Shown here: positions 43,570 through 51,071 of the stretch, piece after piece
Position numbering within the stretch: the stretch's first letter is position 1
How the letters are laid out: every line of letters begins with the position of its first letter
From: Thermoanaerobaculia bacterium
Lineage (GTDB): Bacteria; Acidobacteriota; Thermoanaerobaculia; Multivoradales; JAIOJS01
DNA: 56,180 nucleotides
Reading direction: 5' to 3'
Assembly: GCA_030429235.1 (NCBI GenBank)
Contig: JAUIDB010000027.1
Span: forward strand, 1 to 56,180
Translations under genes and position numbers: made by a program
The notes under the pieces: generated by a model
What the model was told of the DNA's origin: nothing
Databases searched by the model: none
Seen by the model: only the letters and a program-made list of their open reading frames with translations

Positions 43570-44607
43570 ATGCGCCGCTTGTGTCTTCGCTCCATACTCC
43601 CTGTTGCGACCCTCTTTCTCGCGACCCTGGCCCTAGCTGCTCCCGACAGCCAGTGGCTCGCCGTCGGTCAAGGCTCTCAGGAGGTCCGGATCCTACAACA
43701 GGGGAACGAGCTTCTCGTGGCCACAGGCGAGACCTCGCGTTCCGTCGCCATCGATCAGCTCACCGCTTCCGGAACCTCTTTGCAGGAAGCTGTGGTCCTC
43801 ACTCGGGGCTGGGCCGTGGCCGGCAGCGAGATCCGAAAGGAGGGTCGAGAACTGGTGATCGTCCAATCGCGAGATGATCAGCAGGTCCGCCTCCCGAGCC
43901 CTCCCGGGCGCAATGGAGCGATCCGACACAATCCAGTGCTCTTGACCCAATCCGGGGAACTGGTCGGTATGCTCTGGCTTCAGGGTCGGGACGAGGCGAG
44001 TTTCCGTATCGAATACGCCGAGTGGAACGGTGATCGATGGCGACGTCGGGGTCGTCTCACAGGCCGGGGCCCCGGGAGCCAGCTGGCCCTCGATGCGGTG
44101 GTGCTCGAAGACGGCACCTGGCTCGCGGTCTGGAGCCGATTCGACCGTCGAGACGACGAGATCTACTGGAGTCACCGAGGCAGTAGCGGTTGGTCGGAAC
44201 CACAGCGCGTGTCGACGGACAACGCAGTCCCCGACATCGTCCCCACCCTCACCAGCCTGGGTTCAGAAGCGCTCGTCGCCTGGAGCCGTTTCGACGACGA
44301 GGGGTACGAGCTGTACACCGCTCGCTTCGACGGCGCAGCGTGGATCGACGAACGGCGTGTGGCCAACCAGGGTGCTCTCTACCCCACCTGGCACCAGGTT
44401 CCCGGTGCAGTGGCCCTGGTCTACCGCCACGCCGGCGCCAGCGCCTGGGGATGGGTGGAGTTCGATGCTACCGGCCGAAGCCAGCGCGCTACCCTCGTCG
44501 CTGGGCCCGCCGAGGCACGTCCGATTCCCAGCTATGCCTCCGGCAGTGCTGAACTGCTCTACCCCACCGGCCAGAGCGAGCCGGTGAGTTGGTCCTCCAT
44601 CCCCTGA
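43570..44607 (+). CDS. exported beta-propeller-like protein of unknown function
   Basis: 345 residues from ATG 43570; the longer frame back to 42148 is antisense to cinA and is dropped. Signal peptide (1-23, ILPVATLFLATLALA). The rest is beta-rich, with WD/sialidase-like blades: EYAEWNGDRWRRRGRLTG, WLAVWSRFDRRDDEIYWSHR, ALVAWSRFDDEGYELYTARF, which repeat the pattern AWSRFD..(D)E.YxxxR. No catalytic residues of sialidases are recognised. A secreted or periplasmic binding/structural protein is my inference. It has its own promoter, divergent from cinA. Confidence 0.65.
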   Translation: MRRLCLRSILPVATLFLATLALAAPDSQWLAVGQGSQEVRILQQGNELLVATGETSRSVAIDQLTASGTSLQEAVVLTRGWAVAGSEIRKEGRELVIVQSRDDQQVRLPSPPGRNGAIRHNPVLLTQSGELVGMLWLQGRDEASFRIEYAEWNGDRWRRRGRLTGRGPGSQLALDAVVLEDGTWLAVWSRFDRRDDEIYWSHRGSSGWSEPQRVSTDNAVPDIVPTLTSLGSEALVAWSRFDDEGYELYTARFDGAAWIDERRVANQGALYPTWHQVPGAVALVYRHAGASAWGWVEFDATGRSQRATLVAGPAEARPIPSYASGSAELLYPTGQSEPVSWSSIP

Positions 44608-44664
44608 CGTCTCCTGACGTCGGGGGCCAGGTCGCCCGTCGTCGCCCGTTTCTCTCCGATCCGC

Positions 44665-44670
44665 TAGACT
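44665..44670 (+). promoter_or_regulatory. candidate -10 element (TAGACT) before the isoprenoid operon
   Basis: GC-TAGACT is 13 nt before the ATG at 44684. AAGAG (44672-44676) 7 nt before the ATG could instead be a ribosome-binding site, in which case the promoter lies farther upstream. Confidence 0.3.
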
Positions 44671-44683
44671 CAAGAGTTCACCC

Positions 44684-45766
44684 ATGCCCAACACGCCCCC
44701 CCGTTCCGGGGAGATCGCTGGCGCCGAGGCGACCGCAGCCTCGGACACGCTCGACGGCCTCGTCGACCGCAAGGCCGACCACATTCGTCTCGCGCTCGAT
44801 CGACGGATGCAGGCCGACCAGAGCGTCTTCGCCGCCTGGCGGTTCGGGCACGTGGCCCTTCCCGAGATCGATCGCGACGCCATCGACCTGCGGACACCGT
44901 TCCTCGGCCGCACTCTGGAACTGCCCCTCCTGATCTCGTGTATGACCGGGGGCACGGACCTGGCGGCCCGAGTGAACCGTAATCTCGCGCTCGCCGCCCA
45001 GCGCGCCGGCGTCGCTCTGGGGCTCGGATCGCAGCGGAAGGCTCTCGAGGATCCGAGTCAGGCCGAGACCTTCAAGGTCCGGGAACTGGCTCCGGACGTT
45101 CCCTTGATCGGCAACCTCGGAGCCGTGCAGTTCAACTACGGCTACGGACTCGAGGAGTGCCGTGCCGCCGTCGACATGATCGATGCCGACGCCCTCGCTC
45201 TGCACCTCAATCCCCTGCAGGAGGCGATTCAACCCGAAGGACAGTGTGACTTCTCCGAACTCCTCCCCCGAATCCGTAGCGTCGTGCAAGACCTCGAGGT
45301 CCCGGTGATCGTCAAGGAGGTGGGATCAGGGCTCTCAGCTGCGACCGGCCGGCGGCTCCTCGACGTTGGGGTGCCCATCCTCGACACCGCTGGGGTCGGA
45401 GGCACCAGTTGGGCTCGCATCGAGGCGGCGCGAGCCAGCGACCTTCCGATCGGCGAGCTGTTCGCCGACTGGGGCCTGTCGACTCCCGAGAGCCTCCTCC
45501 AACTCCGCCCCCTGTCCTCCGACTTCACCCTGATCGGTAGCGGAGGTCTCCGCAGTGGTCTGGACGCGGCGAAGGCGCTGGCCCTGGGCGCCGATCTGGT
45601 AGGGATCGCCCAACCCTTCCTGGCCGCCGCCCTCGACTCGGCCGAGGCGGTGGTGGATCGAATCGAGCGCACGCGCCAGGAACTCGAGATTGCCATGTTC
45701 TGCCTTGGGGTGACCCGACCTACCGACTTGCGACGCGCCGAACTAAGCAGGAGAGATACGCCGTGA
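44684..45766 (+). CDS. fni: isopentenyl-diphosphate delta-isomerase, type 2 (FMN)
   Basis: 360 residues. Converts IPP to DMAPP with reduced FMN. Signature blocks: LPLLISCMTGGTDLAARVNR, LGLGSQRKALEDP, GNLGAVQFNYG, LNPLQEAIQPEG, VIVKEVGSGLS (FMN contact), DTAGVGGTSWARIEA and IGSGGLRSGLDAAKALALGAD. Type 2 isomerases are common in archaea and mevalonate-pathway bacteria. First gene of the isoprenoid cluster. Its stop overlaps the GTG start of the HMG-CoA reductase gene. Confidence 0.95.
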   Translation: MPNTPPRSGEIAGAEATAASDTLDGLVDRKADHIRLALDRRMQADQSVFAAWRFGHVALPEIDRDAIDLRTPFLGRTLELPLLISCMTGGTDLAARVNRNLALAAQRAGVALGLGSQRKALEDPSQAETFKVRELAPDVPLIGNLGAVQFNYGYGLEECRAAVDMIDADALALHLNPLQEAIQPEGQCDFSELLPRIRSVVQDLEVPVIVKEVGSGLSAATGRRLLDVGVPILDTAGVGGTSWARIEAARASDLPIGELFADWGLSTPESLLQLRPLSSDFTLIGSGGLRSGLDAAKALALGADLVGIAQPFLAAALDSAEAVVDRIERTRQELEIAMFCLGVTRPTDLRRAELSRRDTP

Positions 45767-47031
45767 GCCAGAGTGCCCCTACCCACAACTCCACTGTCGA
45801 CGACCTGGTCCGTGACCTGGTCGAACGGCGTATCCGCATGCACCAGATCCCCTCCGATCTGTCGGCCGAGGAGGCAGCCGAGGTTCGGCGGCGGGCGCTG
45901 GAAGAGCAGGCTTCCGTGTCGCTCGACCACATGCGGCGCTACTCCTTCGATGTCGATGTCGCGTCGAGCCGAAACTGCGAGAACCTCATCGGCGTCGCCC
46001 AGGTGCCCATCGGAATCGTAGGGCCCGTGCCGGTCCGCGGTGACACGGTCGAGGACGAGGTCTACGTGCCCCTCGCCACCACCGAAGGGGCGCTGATCGC
46101 GAGTACGAATCGGGGCTGTGCTGCCCTGCGGGCCGCGGGCGGCGCTCGGGTCTATGTCGAGGACGTGGGGATGACGCGGGCCCCGGTGTTCCGTACCAGC
46201 GGTATCGATGAGAGCCGGCGCTTCGTCGCCTGGATCGAGGAGCACGAGGACGAGATCCGCGACCTGGCTCGCGCCACCAGTCGGTTCCTCGAACTGGTCT
46301 CGATCCGACCCTTCGTTTTCAGTACCACCGTCTTCGTGCGGTTCCGCTTCCAATCGGGGGACGCCATGGGGATGAACATGGCGACCATCGCCTGCGATCG
46401 GATCGTGACCAACCTGATCGAGCCTTCCACAGGGGTGCACTGCACCGCCCTCTCTGGGAACTACTGCGTCGACAAGAAACCCGCCGCCGTCAACTTCCAG
46501 GAGGGGCGGGGAAAACGGCTGTTCGCCGAGGTGGAGATTCCGGCCGAGGTTCTGAGCCGCACCCTCAAGACCAACCCGGCCGATCTGGTGGAAGTGCAGT
46601 ACCGAAAGAACCTGCTGGGCTCGATCGCGGCCGGGTCCTCAGGCTTCAACGCACACTTTGCCAACGTGCTGGCTGGCTTCTTCATCGCCACCGGGCAAGA
46701 CCTGGCGCATGTCGTCGACGGTTCGACGGGGGTGACGTTCGTCGAGGAGCGACCCAACGGAGCCGCCTACTTCTCGGTCTTCCTCCCCACCGTCCCGCTC
46801 GGGGCGATCGGAGGCGGCACCGGGCTGGCCACACAGAGTGAGGCCCTGAAGCTGCTCGGCGTCGCCGTCGACCCCGACCGCCCGGGACAGGCCGTGATGC
46901 GCCTGGCAGAGATCCTCGCCGCCACGGTTCTGGCGGGCGAGTTGTCACTGATGGCCGCCTTCACCTCGCGCGATCTCGCCAGCGCCCACGAACGACTGGG
47001 CCGAGGCCCCGCCGACGCAACAGAAGGCTAG
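45763..47031 (+). CDS. hydroxymethylglutaryl-CoA reductase, class I
   Basis: 422 residues, GTG start. Reduces HMG-CoA to mevalonate with NADPH. Catalytic residues visible: Glu in ATTEGALIAS, Lys in NYCVDKKPAAVN, Asp in GDAMGMNMAT, His in SAHERLGRG. IGIVGPVPV and IGGGTGLATQSEALKLLG are also present. The arrangement is the class I (eukaryal/archaeal-like) type rather than class II (Pseudomonas mevalonii type). No membrane segment at the N-terminus. Central gene for entry into the mevalonate pathway. HMG-CoA synthase is not in the window. Confidence 0.96.
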   Translation: MSQSAPTHNSTVDDLVRDLVERRIRMHQIPSDLSAEEAAEVRRRALEEQASVSLDHMRRYSFDVDVASSRNCENLIGVAQVPIGIVGPVPVRGDTVEDEVYVPLATTEGALIASTNRGCAALRAAGGARVYVEDVGMTRAPVFRTSGIDESRRFVAWIEEHEDEIRDLARATSRFLELVSIRPFVFSTTVFVRFRFQSGDAMGMNMATIACDRIVTNLIEPSTGVHCTALSGNYCVDKKPAAVNFQEGRGKRLFAEVEIPAEVLSRTLKTNPADLVEVQYRKNLLGSIAAGSSGFNAHFANVLAGFFIATGQDLAHVVDGSTGVTFVEERPNGAAYFSVFLPTVPLGAIGGGTGLATQSEALKLLGVAVDPDRPGQAVMRLAEILAATVLAGELSLMAAFTSRDLASAHERLGRGPADATEG

Positions 47032-47047
47032 CCTCGGAGTCACCACC

Positions 47048-48235
47048 ATGGGCACGCCGGCTCCTGCTCCCCCCCGACACCGGGTTTCGGTCTCGGCTCC
47101 GGGCAAGTTGATCCTGATGGGTGAACACGCGGCGGTCTACGGCCACCCCGCACTGGTCGCCGCCATCGATCTGCGACTCGTGGTCACGGCGACCGCCCAG
47201 GTGGAGACCGAGGAACCAGGAGTCGAACTCGAGCTGCCGCAGCTCGGCTACTGTGGCCTGGTTCCCTGGTCGGAGATCTGGACCGCCACCGACTCCGCTC
47301 GGGTCTCCTGGCGCCGACAGTTCGGAGATGCCACCAAGCCGGCGGAAGGTCCTGCCGTCGAATCCATGCGGCGCCCGGCCCGAGACACCACGCGCGCGAC
47401 CTCGGAGACCGTCGGGGTGACACCAGCTCAGTTGGTCCAGTTGGCACTCGGCGAAGCCTCGCGGCGACTGGGAGAGAGCCTCGACAGCCCCGACCTGCAC
47501 CCCGCCTCGCTGCGGCTTCGCATCGACTCCGAACTACCGGTGGGAGCTGGGTTCGGAAGTTCGGCTTCGTTGGCGGTGGCCGTGGCGGCGGCCTACGGGG
47601 CACTTAGGGGTCGAGAGTTCGACCGGCCGACCCTGCTCGAACTCTCGCTGGATGTCGAGCGGCGCCAGCACGGGACGCCCTCCGGCATCGACAACGCGGC
47701 GGTCCTCTACGGCGGCCTCCTGTGGGCGGAACCGAACCCGGCCGGACCGCCGACCTGCGAGCCACTTTCGGCCTACTCGCCTCTCCTCGGCTGCTTCCAG
47801 GTGTTCCACTCAGGTGCACCGGGCGAATCGACCGGCGTCGTCGTCGGAGCGGTCCGCCGCAAACTGGAGCAGGCTCCGGAGGTGATCCATCGAGCCTTCG
47901 ACGTCATCGGCAGCTGTACTCGCACCCTCCTGCGCTACCTCGAGGACGGAGCCACTCGTCAGGACACTGCCCGTCTCATCCGACGCTGCGGCCACGCGCT
48001 GGAGAGCCTCGGGGTGGTTCCCGAGCCGATTCGCGAACTGATCCGACGGATCGAGCAGGCGGGTGGTGCCGCCAAAATCTCTGGGGCCGGCAGTTTGACC
48101 GGCACCGGAGCCGGGTCGATTCTGGTGTTCCACCCGGAGCCCGAGGTATTCCAGGAGAACAGTTTCCTACAGAGCTGGCGCAAGCTACCGATCCAGTTCC
48201 CCGCACCGGGCCTCGTCCTCGAAGCGATCTCCTGA
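47048..48235 (+). CDS. mvk: mevalonate kinase (GHMP kinase family)
   Basis: 395 residues. N-terminal SAPGKLILMGEHAAVYGHPA and the ATP loop LPVGAGFGSSASLAVA; GTPSGIDNAAVLYGG carries the catalytic Asp; the C-terminal GHMP loop is KISGAGSLTGTGAGS. The first block is the mevalonate-kinase form. Phosphomevalonate kinase is excluded because its N-terminal motif lacks GEH/YG. Residues about 105-140 are an insert rich in Thr/Arg. Phosphorylates mevalonate at C5. It follows the reductase by 16 bp and precedes the decarboxylase by 8 bp. Confidence 0.92.
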   Translation: MGTPAPAPPRHRVSVSAPGKLILMGEHAAVYGHPALVAAIDLRLVVTATAQVETEEPGVELELPQLGYCGLVPWSEIWTATDSARVSWRRQFGDATKPAEGPAVESMRRPARDTTRATSETVGVTPAQLVQLALGEASRRLGESLDSPDLHPASLRLRIDSELPVGAGFGSSASLAVAVAAAYGALRGREFDRPTLLELSLDVERRQHGTPSGIDNAAVLYGGLLWAEPNPAGPPTCEPLSAYSPLLGCFQVFHSGAPGESTGVVVGAVRRKLEQAPEVIHRAFDVIGSCTRTLLRYLEDGATRQDTARLIRRCGHALESLGVVPEPIRELIRRIEQAGGAAKISGAGSLTGTGAGSILVFHPEPEVFQENSFLQSWRKLPIQFPAPGLVLEAIS

Positions 48236-48243
48236 GAGACCTG

Positions 48244-49251
48244 ATGAAGACCGCAACCTACTCTGCACCGTCCAACATCGCCTTCATCAAGTATTGGGGC
48301 GCGACCGATCTCGACCGGGTCCTGCCCTCCAATCCATCGATTTCGATGACCCTCTCGGAGTGCCGGAGCCAGACCACGGTCCGCTTCGAGCCGGGGGTAC
48401 GGGCACCGGACGAGATCTTCCTCTTCGACTCCCGGGACCAGCCGGTGCCGCTCACCGAACCGTTTCGTCGGGGGATCGAGCGACACCTCGCCGCGGCACG
48501 CCAGCGCTACGGAATCGAGGGCTGCTTCCACATCGCGACCCGCAACAACTTTCCGGCCCAGGCAGGCCTGGCGAGTTCGGCCTCGGGCTTCGCGGCCTTG
48601 GCCGCGGGCATCAACGAGGCGGCCGATCTCGGGCTAGATCCAGCGGGCCTCTCGGACCTCGCGCGGATCAGTGGCTCGGGCTCGGCCTCGCGTTCGGTCT
48701 TCGGTGGCTTCGTGGAGTGGCCTGCCTCCGCGGAGGCAACCTCGGCCCGCCGCATCGCTCCTGCGGATTACTGGGCGTTGTCCGATGTCATCGCGATCGT
48801 CGAATCCGGTGGCAAGGAGGTCTCCTCGCGACAGGGTCATCGGCGCGCCGCCGCCAGCCCCCACTTCGCCCGACGACAGGAGCTGCTCCCACAGCGTCTG
48901 GCCACGGTTCGTTCGGCCATCTCCAATCGTGACCTGGAGACCCTCGGTCCGATTCTCGAAGAGGAGGCGATCGAACTCCATCTCGTCGCCATGTCGTCGC
49001 ACCCGCCCATCTTCTACTGGAAGCCGGCCACGCTGACCGTACTCGAGGCGGTGCGGCGACTCCGGTCGGACGGGGTGTCTGCCTGGGCGACCATGGACGC
49101 GGGCGCCAACGTACACGTACTCTGCGCCACTACGAGTGAACGAGAGGTGGCCACTGCTCTCTCCCGGGTTCCGGGAGTGCTCCAGGTCCTTCCCGACCGC
49201 ATCGGTACGGGACCCCGGCGCCATGAAGAGGCCGTGGGAACCGCCCCGTGA
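48244..49251 (+). CDS. mevalonate-(di)phosphate decarboxylase family; probable mevalonate-5-phosphate decarboxylase
   Basis: 335 residues from ATG 48244 (GAGAG site). N-terminal NIAFIKYWGATDLDRVLPSN, central GLASSASGFAALA, R150 in SGSGSASRSVFGGF and D285 in TMDAGANVHVL (the family's catalytic Arg and Asp). In classical diphosphomevalonate decarboxylases the sequence is KYWGK; here A20 follows KYWG, so that lysine is missing. Together with the isopentenyl phosphate kinase that overlaps its 3' end, and with no phosphomevalonate kinase, I infer decarboxylation of mevalonate-5-phosphate to isopentenyl phosphate. Diphosphomevalonate decarboxylase activity is the alternative. Confidence 0.85.
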   Translation: MKTATYSAPSNIAFIKYWGATDLDRVLPSNPSISMTLSECRSQTTVRFEPGVRAPDEIFLFDSRDQPVPLTEPFRRGIERHLAAARQRYGIEGCFHIATRNNFPAQAGLASSASGFAALAAGINEAADLGLDPAGLSDLARISGSGSASRSVFGGFVEWPASAEATSARRIAPADYWALSDVIAIVESGGKEVSSRQGHRRAAASPHFARRQELLPQRLATVRSAISNRDLETLGPILEEEAIELHLVAMSSHPPIFYWKPATLTVLEAVRRLRSDGVSAWATMDAGANVHVLCATTSEREVATALSRVPGVLQVLPDRIGTGPRRHEEAVGTAP

Positions 49252-50063
49252 GCCCCCGCCAGCCCCTGAGTCTGATCAAACTGGGCGGCAGTCTGATCAC
49301 CGACAAGGCTGAACCCGAGACTCCTCGCACCGAGACCATCGCACGCCTGGCCGCCGAGATCGCGGCCGGCCGCGCTTCGGATCGTCTACCGCTGATCGTC
49401 GGCCACGGAAGCGGTTCCTTCGGACACAGCGTCGCCGCGGAGTTCGGAATCTCGCAAGGGGGCACGACCGAACCGTCCTCGGCCGGAGTGAGCGCCACGC
49501 AATCGGCCGCGCATCGTCTCCACCGGTTGGTAGTAGCCAGCCTGGCCGACCACGGGGTACTGCCCTATTCGTTACCCCCCAGCTCCTGGTGCGTGGTCGA
49601 CGAGGGCGAAGTGACGATTCTGACGATGGAACCGCTCTGTCGCGCTCTGGACCTCGGCCTGGTGCCGGTCGTGTGCGGCGATGTCCTTCTGGACCGACAA
49701 TACGGAAGTTCGATCGCTTCGACGGAATCGGTTCTCGTCGCCCTGGCCCGCCGGCTCGAAGAGTCCGGCGACTTTGCGCCTGCACGAGCCCTCTGGTTCG
49801 GCAATACCGCCGGCGTGCTCGACTCCGTCGGCGCCACCATCCCCAGACTCGATCCCGACCAGGTCGACCTGGACTCGCTGCGCCGCCCCGAGGTGCCCGA
49901 CGTCACCGGCGGCATCCATCTCCGACTGGCAGCCACCCAAGCCCTTGCTCGGCTGGGCGTGACCTCGTTGATCGCGGATGGTCGGCAGCCAGGGCTCGTC
50001 CAGCGCGCCCTAGCCGGTGAGGCCTGTCCCGGTACCCTGGTGCCGGCAGACCCTAGATCTTGA
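49248..50063 (+). CDS. isopentenyl phosphate kinase (amino-acid kinase fold)
   Basis: 271 residues, GTG start overlapping the decarboxylase stop. Phosphorylates isopentenyl phosphate to IPP. N-terminal KLGGSLITDK (K11, K20) and HGSGSFGH (53-60), in which H60 corresponds to the catalytic histidine unique to these kinases. FGNTAGVLD, PDVTGGIHLRL and the terminal GTLV are also typical. Acetylglutamate, glutamate-5- and aspartate kinases lack the HGxGSFGH histidine, so they are excluded. These kinases are known from archaea, plants and a few bacteria such as Roseiflexus. It completes the alternative mevalonate route in this cluster. Confidence 0.93.
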   Translation: MSPRQPLSLIKLGGSLITDKAEPETPRTETIARLAAEIAAGRASDRLPLIVGHGSGSFGHSVAAEFGISQGGTTEPSSAGVSATQSAAHRLHRLVVASLADHGVLPYSLPPSSWCVVDEGEVTILTMEPLCRALDLGLVPVVCGDVLLDRQYGSSIASTESVLVALARRLEESGDFAPARALWFGNTAGVLDSVGATIPRLDPDQVDLDSLRRPEVPDVTGGIHLRLAATQALARLGVTSLIADGRQPGLVQRALAGEACPGTLVPADPRS

Positions 50064-50101
50064 CGGGTCTCCTAGCTGGGCCATCGGTCCGGCTGACGGG
50101 C

Positions 50102-50107
50102 TAAGAT
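50102..50107 (+). promoter_or_regulatory. candidate -10 element (TAAGAT) of the squalene-synthase-like gene, leaderless arrangement
   Basis: GC-TAAGAT, then 8 nt, then ATG 50116. No ribosome-binding site is visible in the 52-bp gap. The gene could be read both from the operon and from this site. Confidence 0.4.
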
Positions 50108-50115
50108 ACCGCCCC

Positions 50116-51018
50116 ATGGCCGACCTCGACGACCTCCTCGAGAAGACGAGTCGCACCTTTGCGCTGACGATCCCGCTCCTTCCCGAGCCCACCCGCCGCG
50201 AGGTCACCCTGGCCTACCTGCTCTTCCGCATCGCCGATACCTTCGAGGATGCTACGACCTGGCCGGGACACCAACGGATCGACGCCCTGGAGGAGTTCGG
50301 CCGGCTGCTCGCGGTCGACGAGGATCGAGTTTCGACCGAAGCCGCCACCCGCCGTTGGATGGAAGACCCACCCGACGATCGTCACAGTGGCTACCTCGAA
50401 CTGATCGCCGAGGTGCCCTTCGTCTTCGATCTGTTCTGGCAGCTCGATTCCGCGGCTCGGAGCACCATCCGCCGCCATCTGGCGCGAACGGTGGAGGGAA
50501 TGGCTCGCTACGTGGCCACCGGCGACGGAAGCAGCCGACTGGAGCTCTCCAGCCTGCAGTCGCTGCGCGACTACTGCTACATCGTCGCCGGAATCGTCGG
50601 CGAGATGCTCACCGACCTCTACCTCACCGAGGATCCCAGCCTCGCGGAGAGCGGGCCCTACCTGCGAGAGCGCGCTCGCGACTTCGGCGAGGCGCTGCAA
50701 TTGGTTAACATCCTCAAGGACTCCGCTCGCGACGACGCCGATGGCCGCCGCTACCTGCCCAGTGATTGTTCGGTGGCGGACGTCTTCGACCTGGCGCGGT
50801 CCGATTTCGCTCGAGCCCGTGAGTACGTGCTCGAGATCCAGCAACGGGGCGCAGCCCGGGGGCTGACCGCCTTCAACGCACTACCGCTCCTCCTCGCGCG
50901 GGCCAGCCTGGACCGGGTCGAAGAGGCAGGACCCGGCGCCAAGATCAGTCGGCCCGAGGTCTACGCGATCGTCGCCGAGATGGAGCGAGCTCTGGACGCT
51001 GGCGAACCCGTCGTCTAG
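50116..51018 (+). CDS. squalene/phytoene synthase family protein, squalene-synthase-like
   Basis: 300 residues. Head-to-head prenyl synthase fold: first Asp-rich motif DTFED (41-45), the SRTFALTIPLLP start, YCYIVAGIVGEMLTDLY and second motif ALQLVNILKDSARDD. The LVNILKD form is nearer to bacterial squalene synthases than to phytoene synthases, which have TNILRD. It would join two farnesyl diphosphates to squalene (hopanoid or carotenoid C30 precursor). Specificity is not certain. ATG 50116. It extends the isoprenoid cluster from C5 supply to a committed C30 product. Confidence 0.87.
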   Translation: MADLDDLLEKTSRTFALTIPLLPEPTRREVTLAYLLFRIADTFEDATTWPGHQRIDALEEFGRLLAVDEDRVSTEAATRRWMEDPPDDRHSGYLELIAEVPFVFDLFWQLDSAARSTIRRHLARTVEGMARYVATGDGSSRLELSSLQSLRDYCYIVAGIVGEMLTDLYLTEDPSLAESGPYLRERARDFGEALQLVNILKDSARDDADGRRYLPSDCSVADVFDLARSDFARAREYVLEIQQRGAARGLTAFNALPLLLARASLDRVEEAGPGAKISRPEVYAIVAEMERALDAGEPVV

Positions 51019-51071
51019 CGCCCCGTGCCCGTAGTCTGCGGTCGTCTGCTATCCCCGGATCCACCGGCGAA

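Noticed and set aside
47048-48235. Phosphomevalonate kinase
   Set aside because: N-terminal GKLILMGEHAAVYG and GTPSGIDNA are mevalonate-kinase motifs.
49248-50063. Acetylglutamate, glutamate-5- or aspartate kinase
   Set aside because: HGSGSFGH with catalytic-type H60 and operon context point to isopentenyl phosphate kinase.
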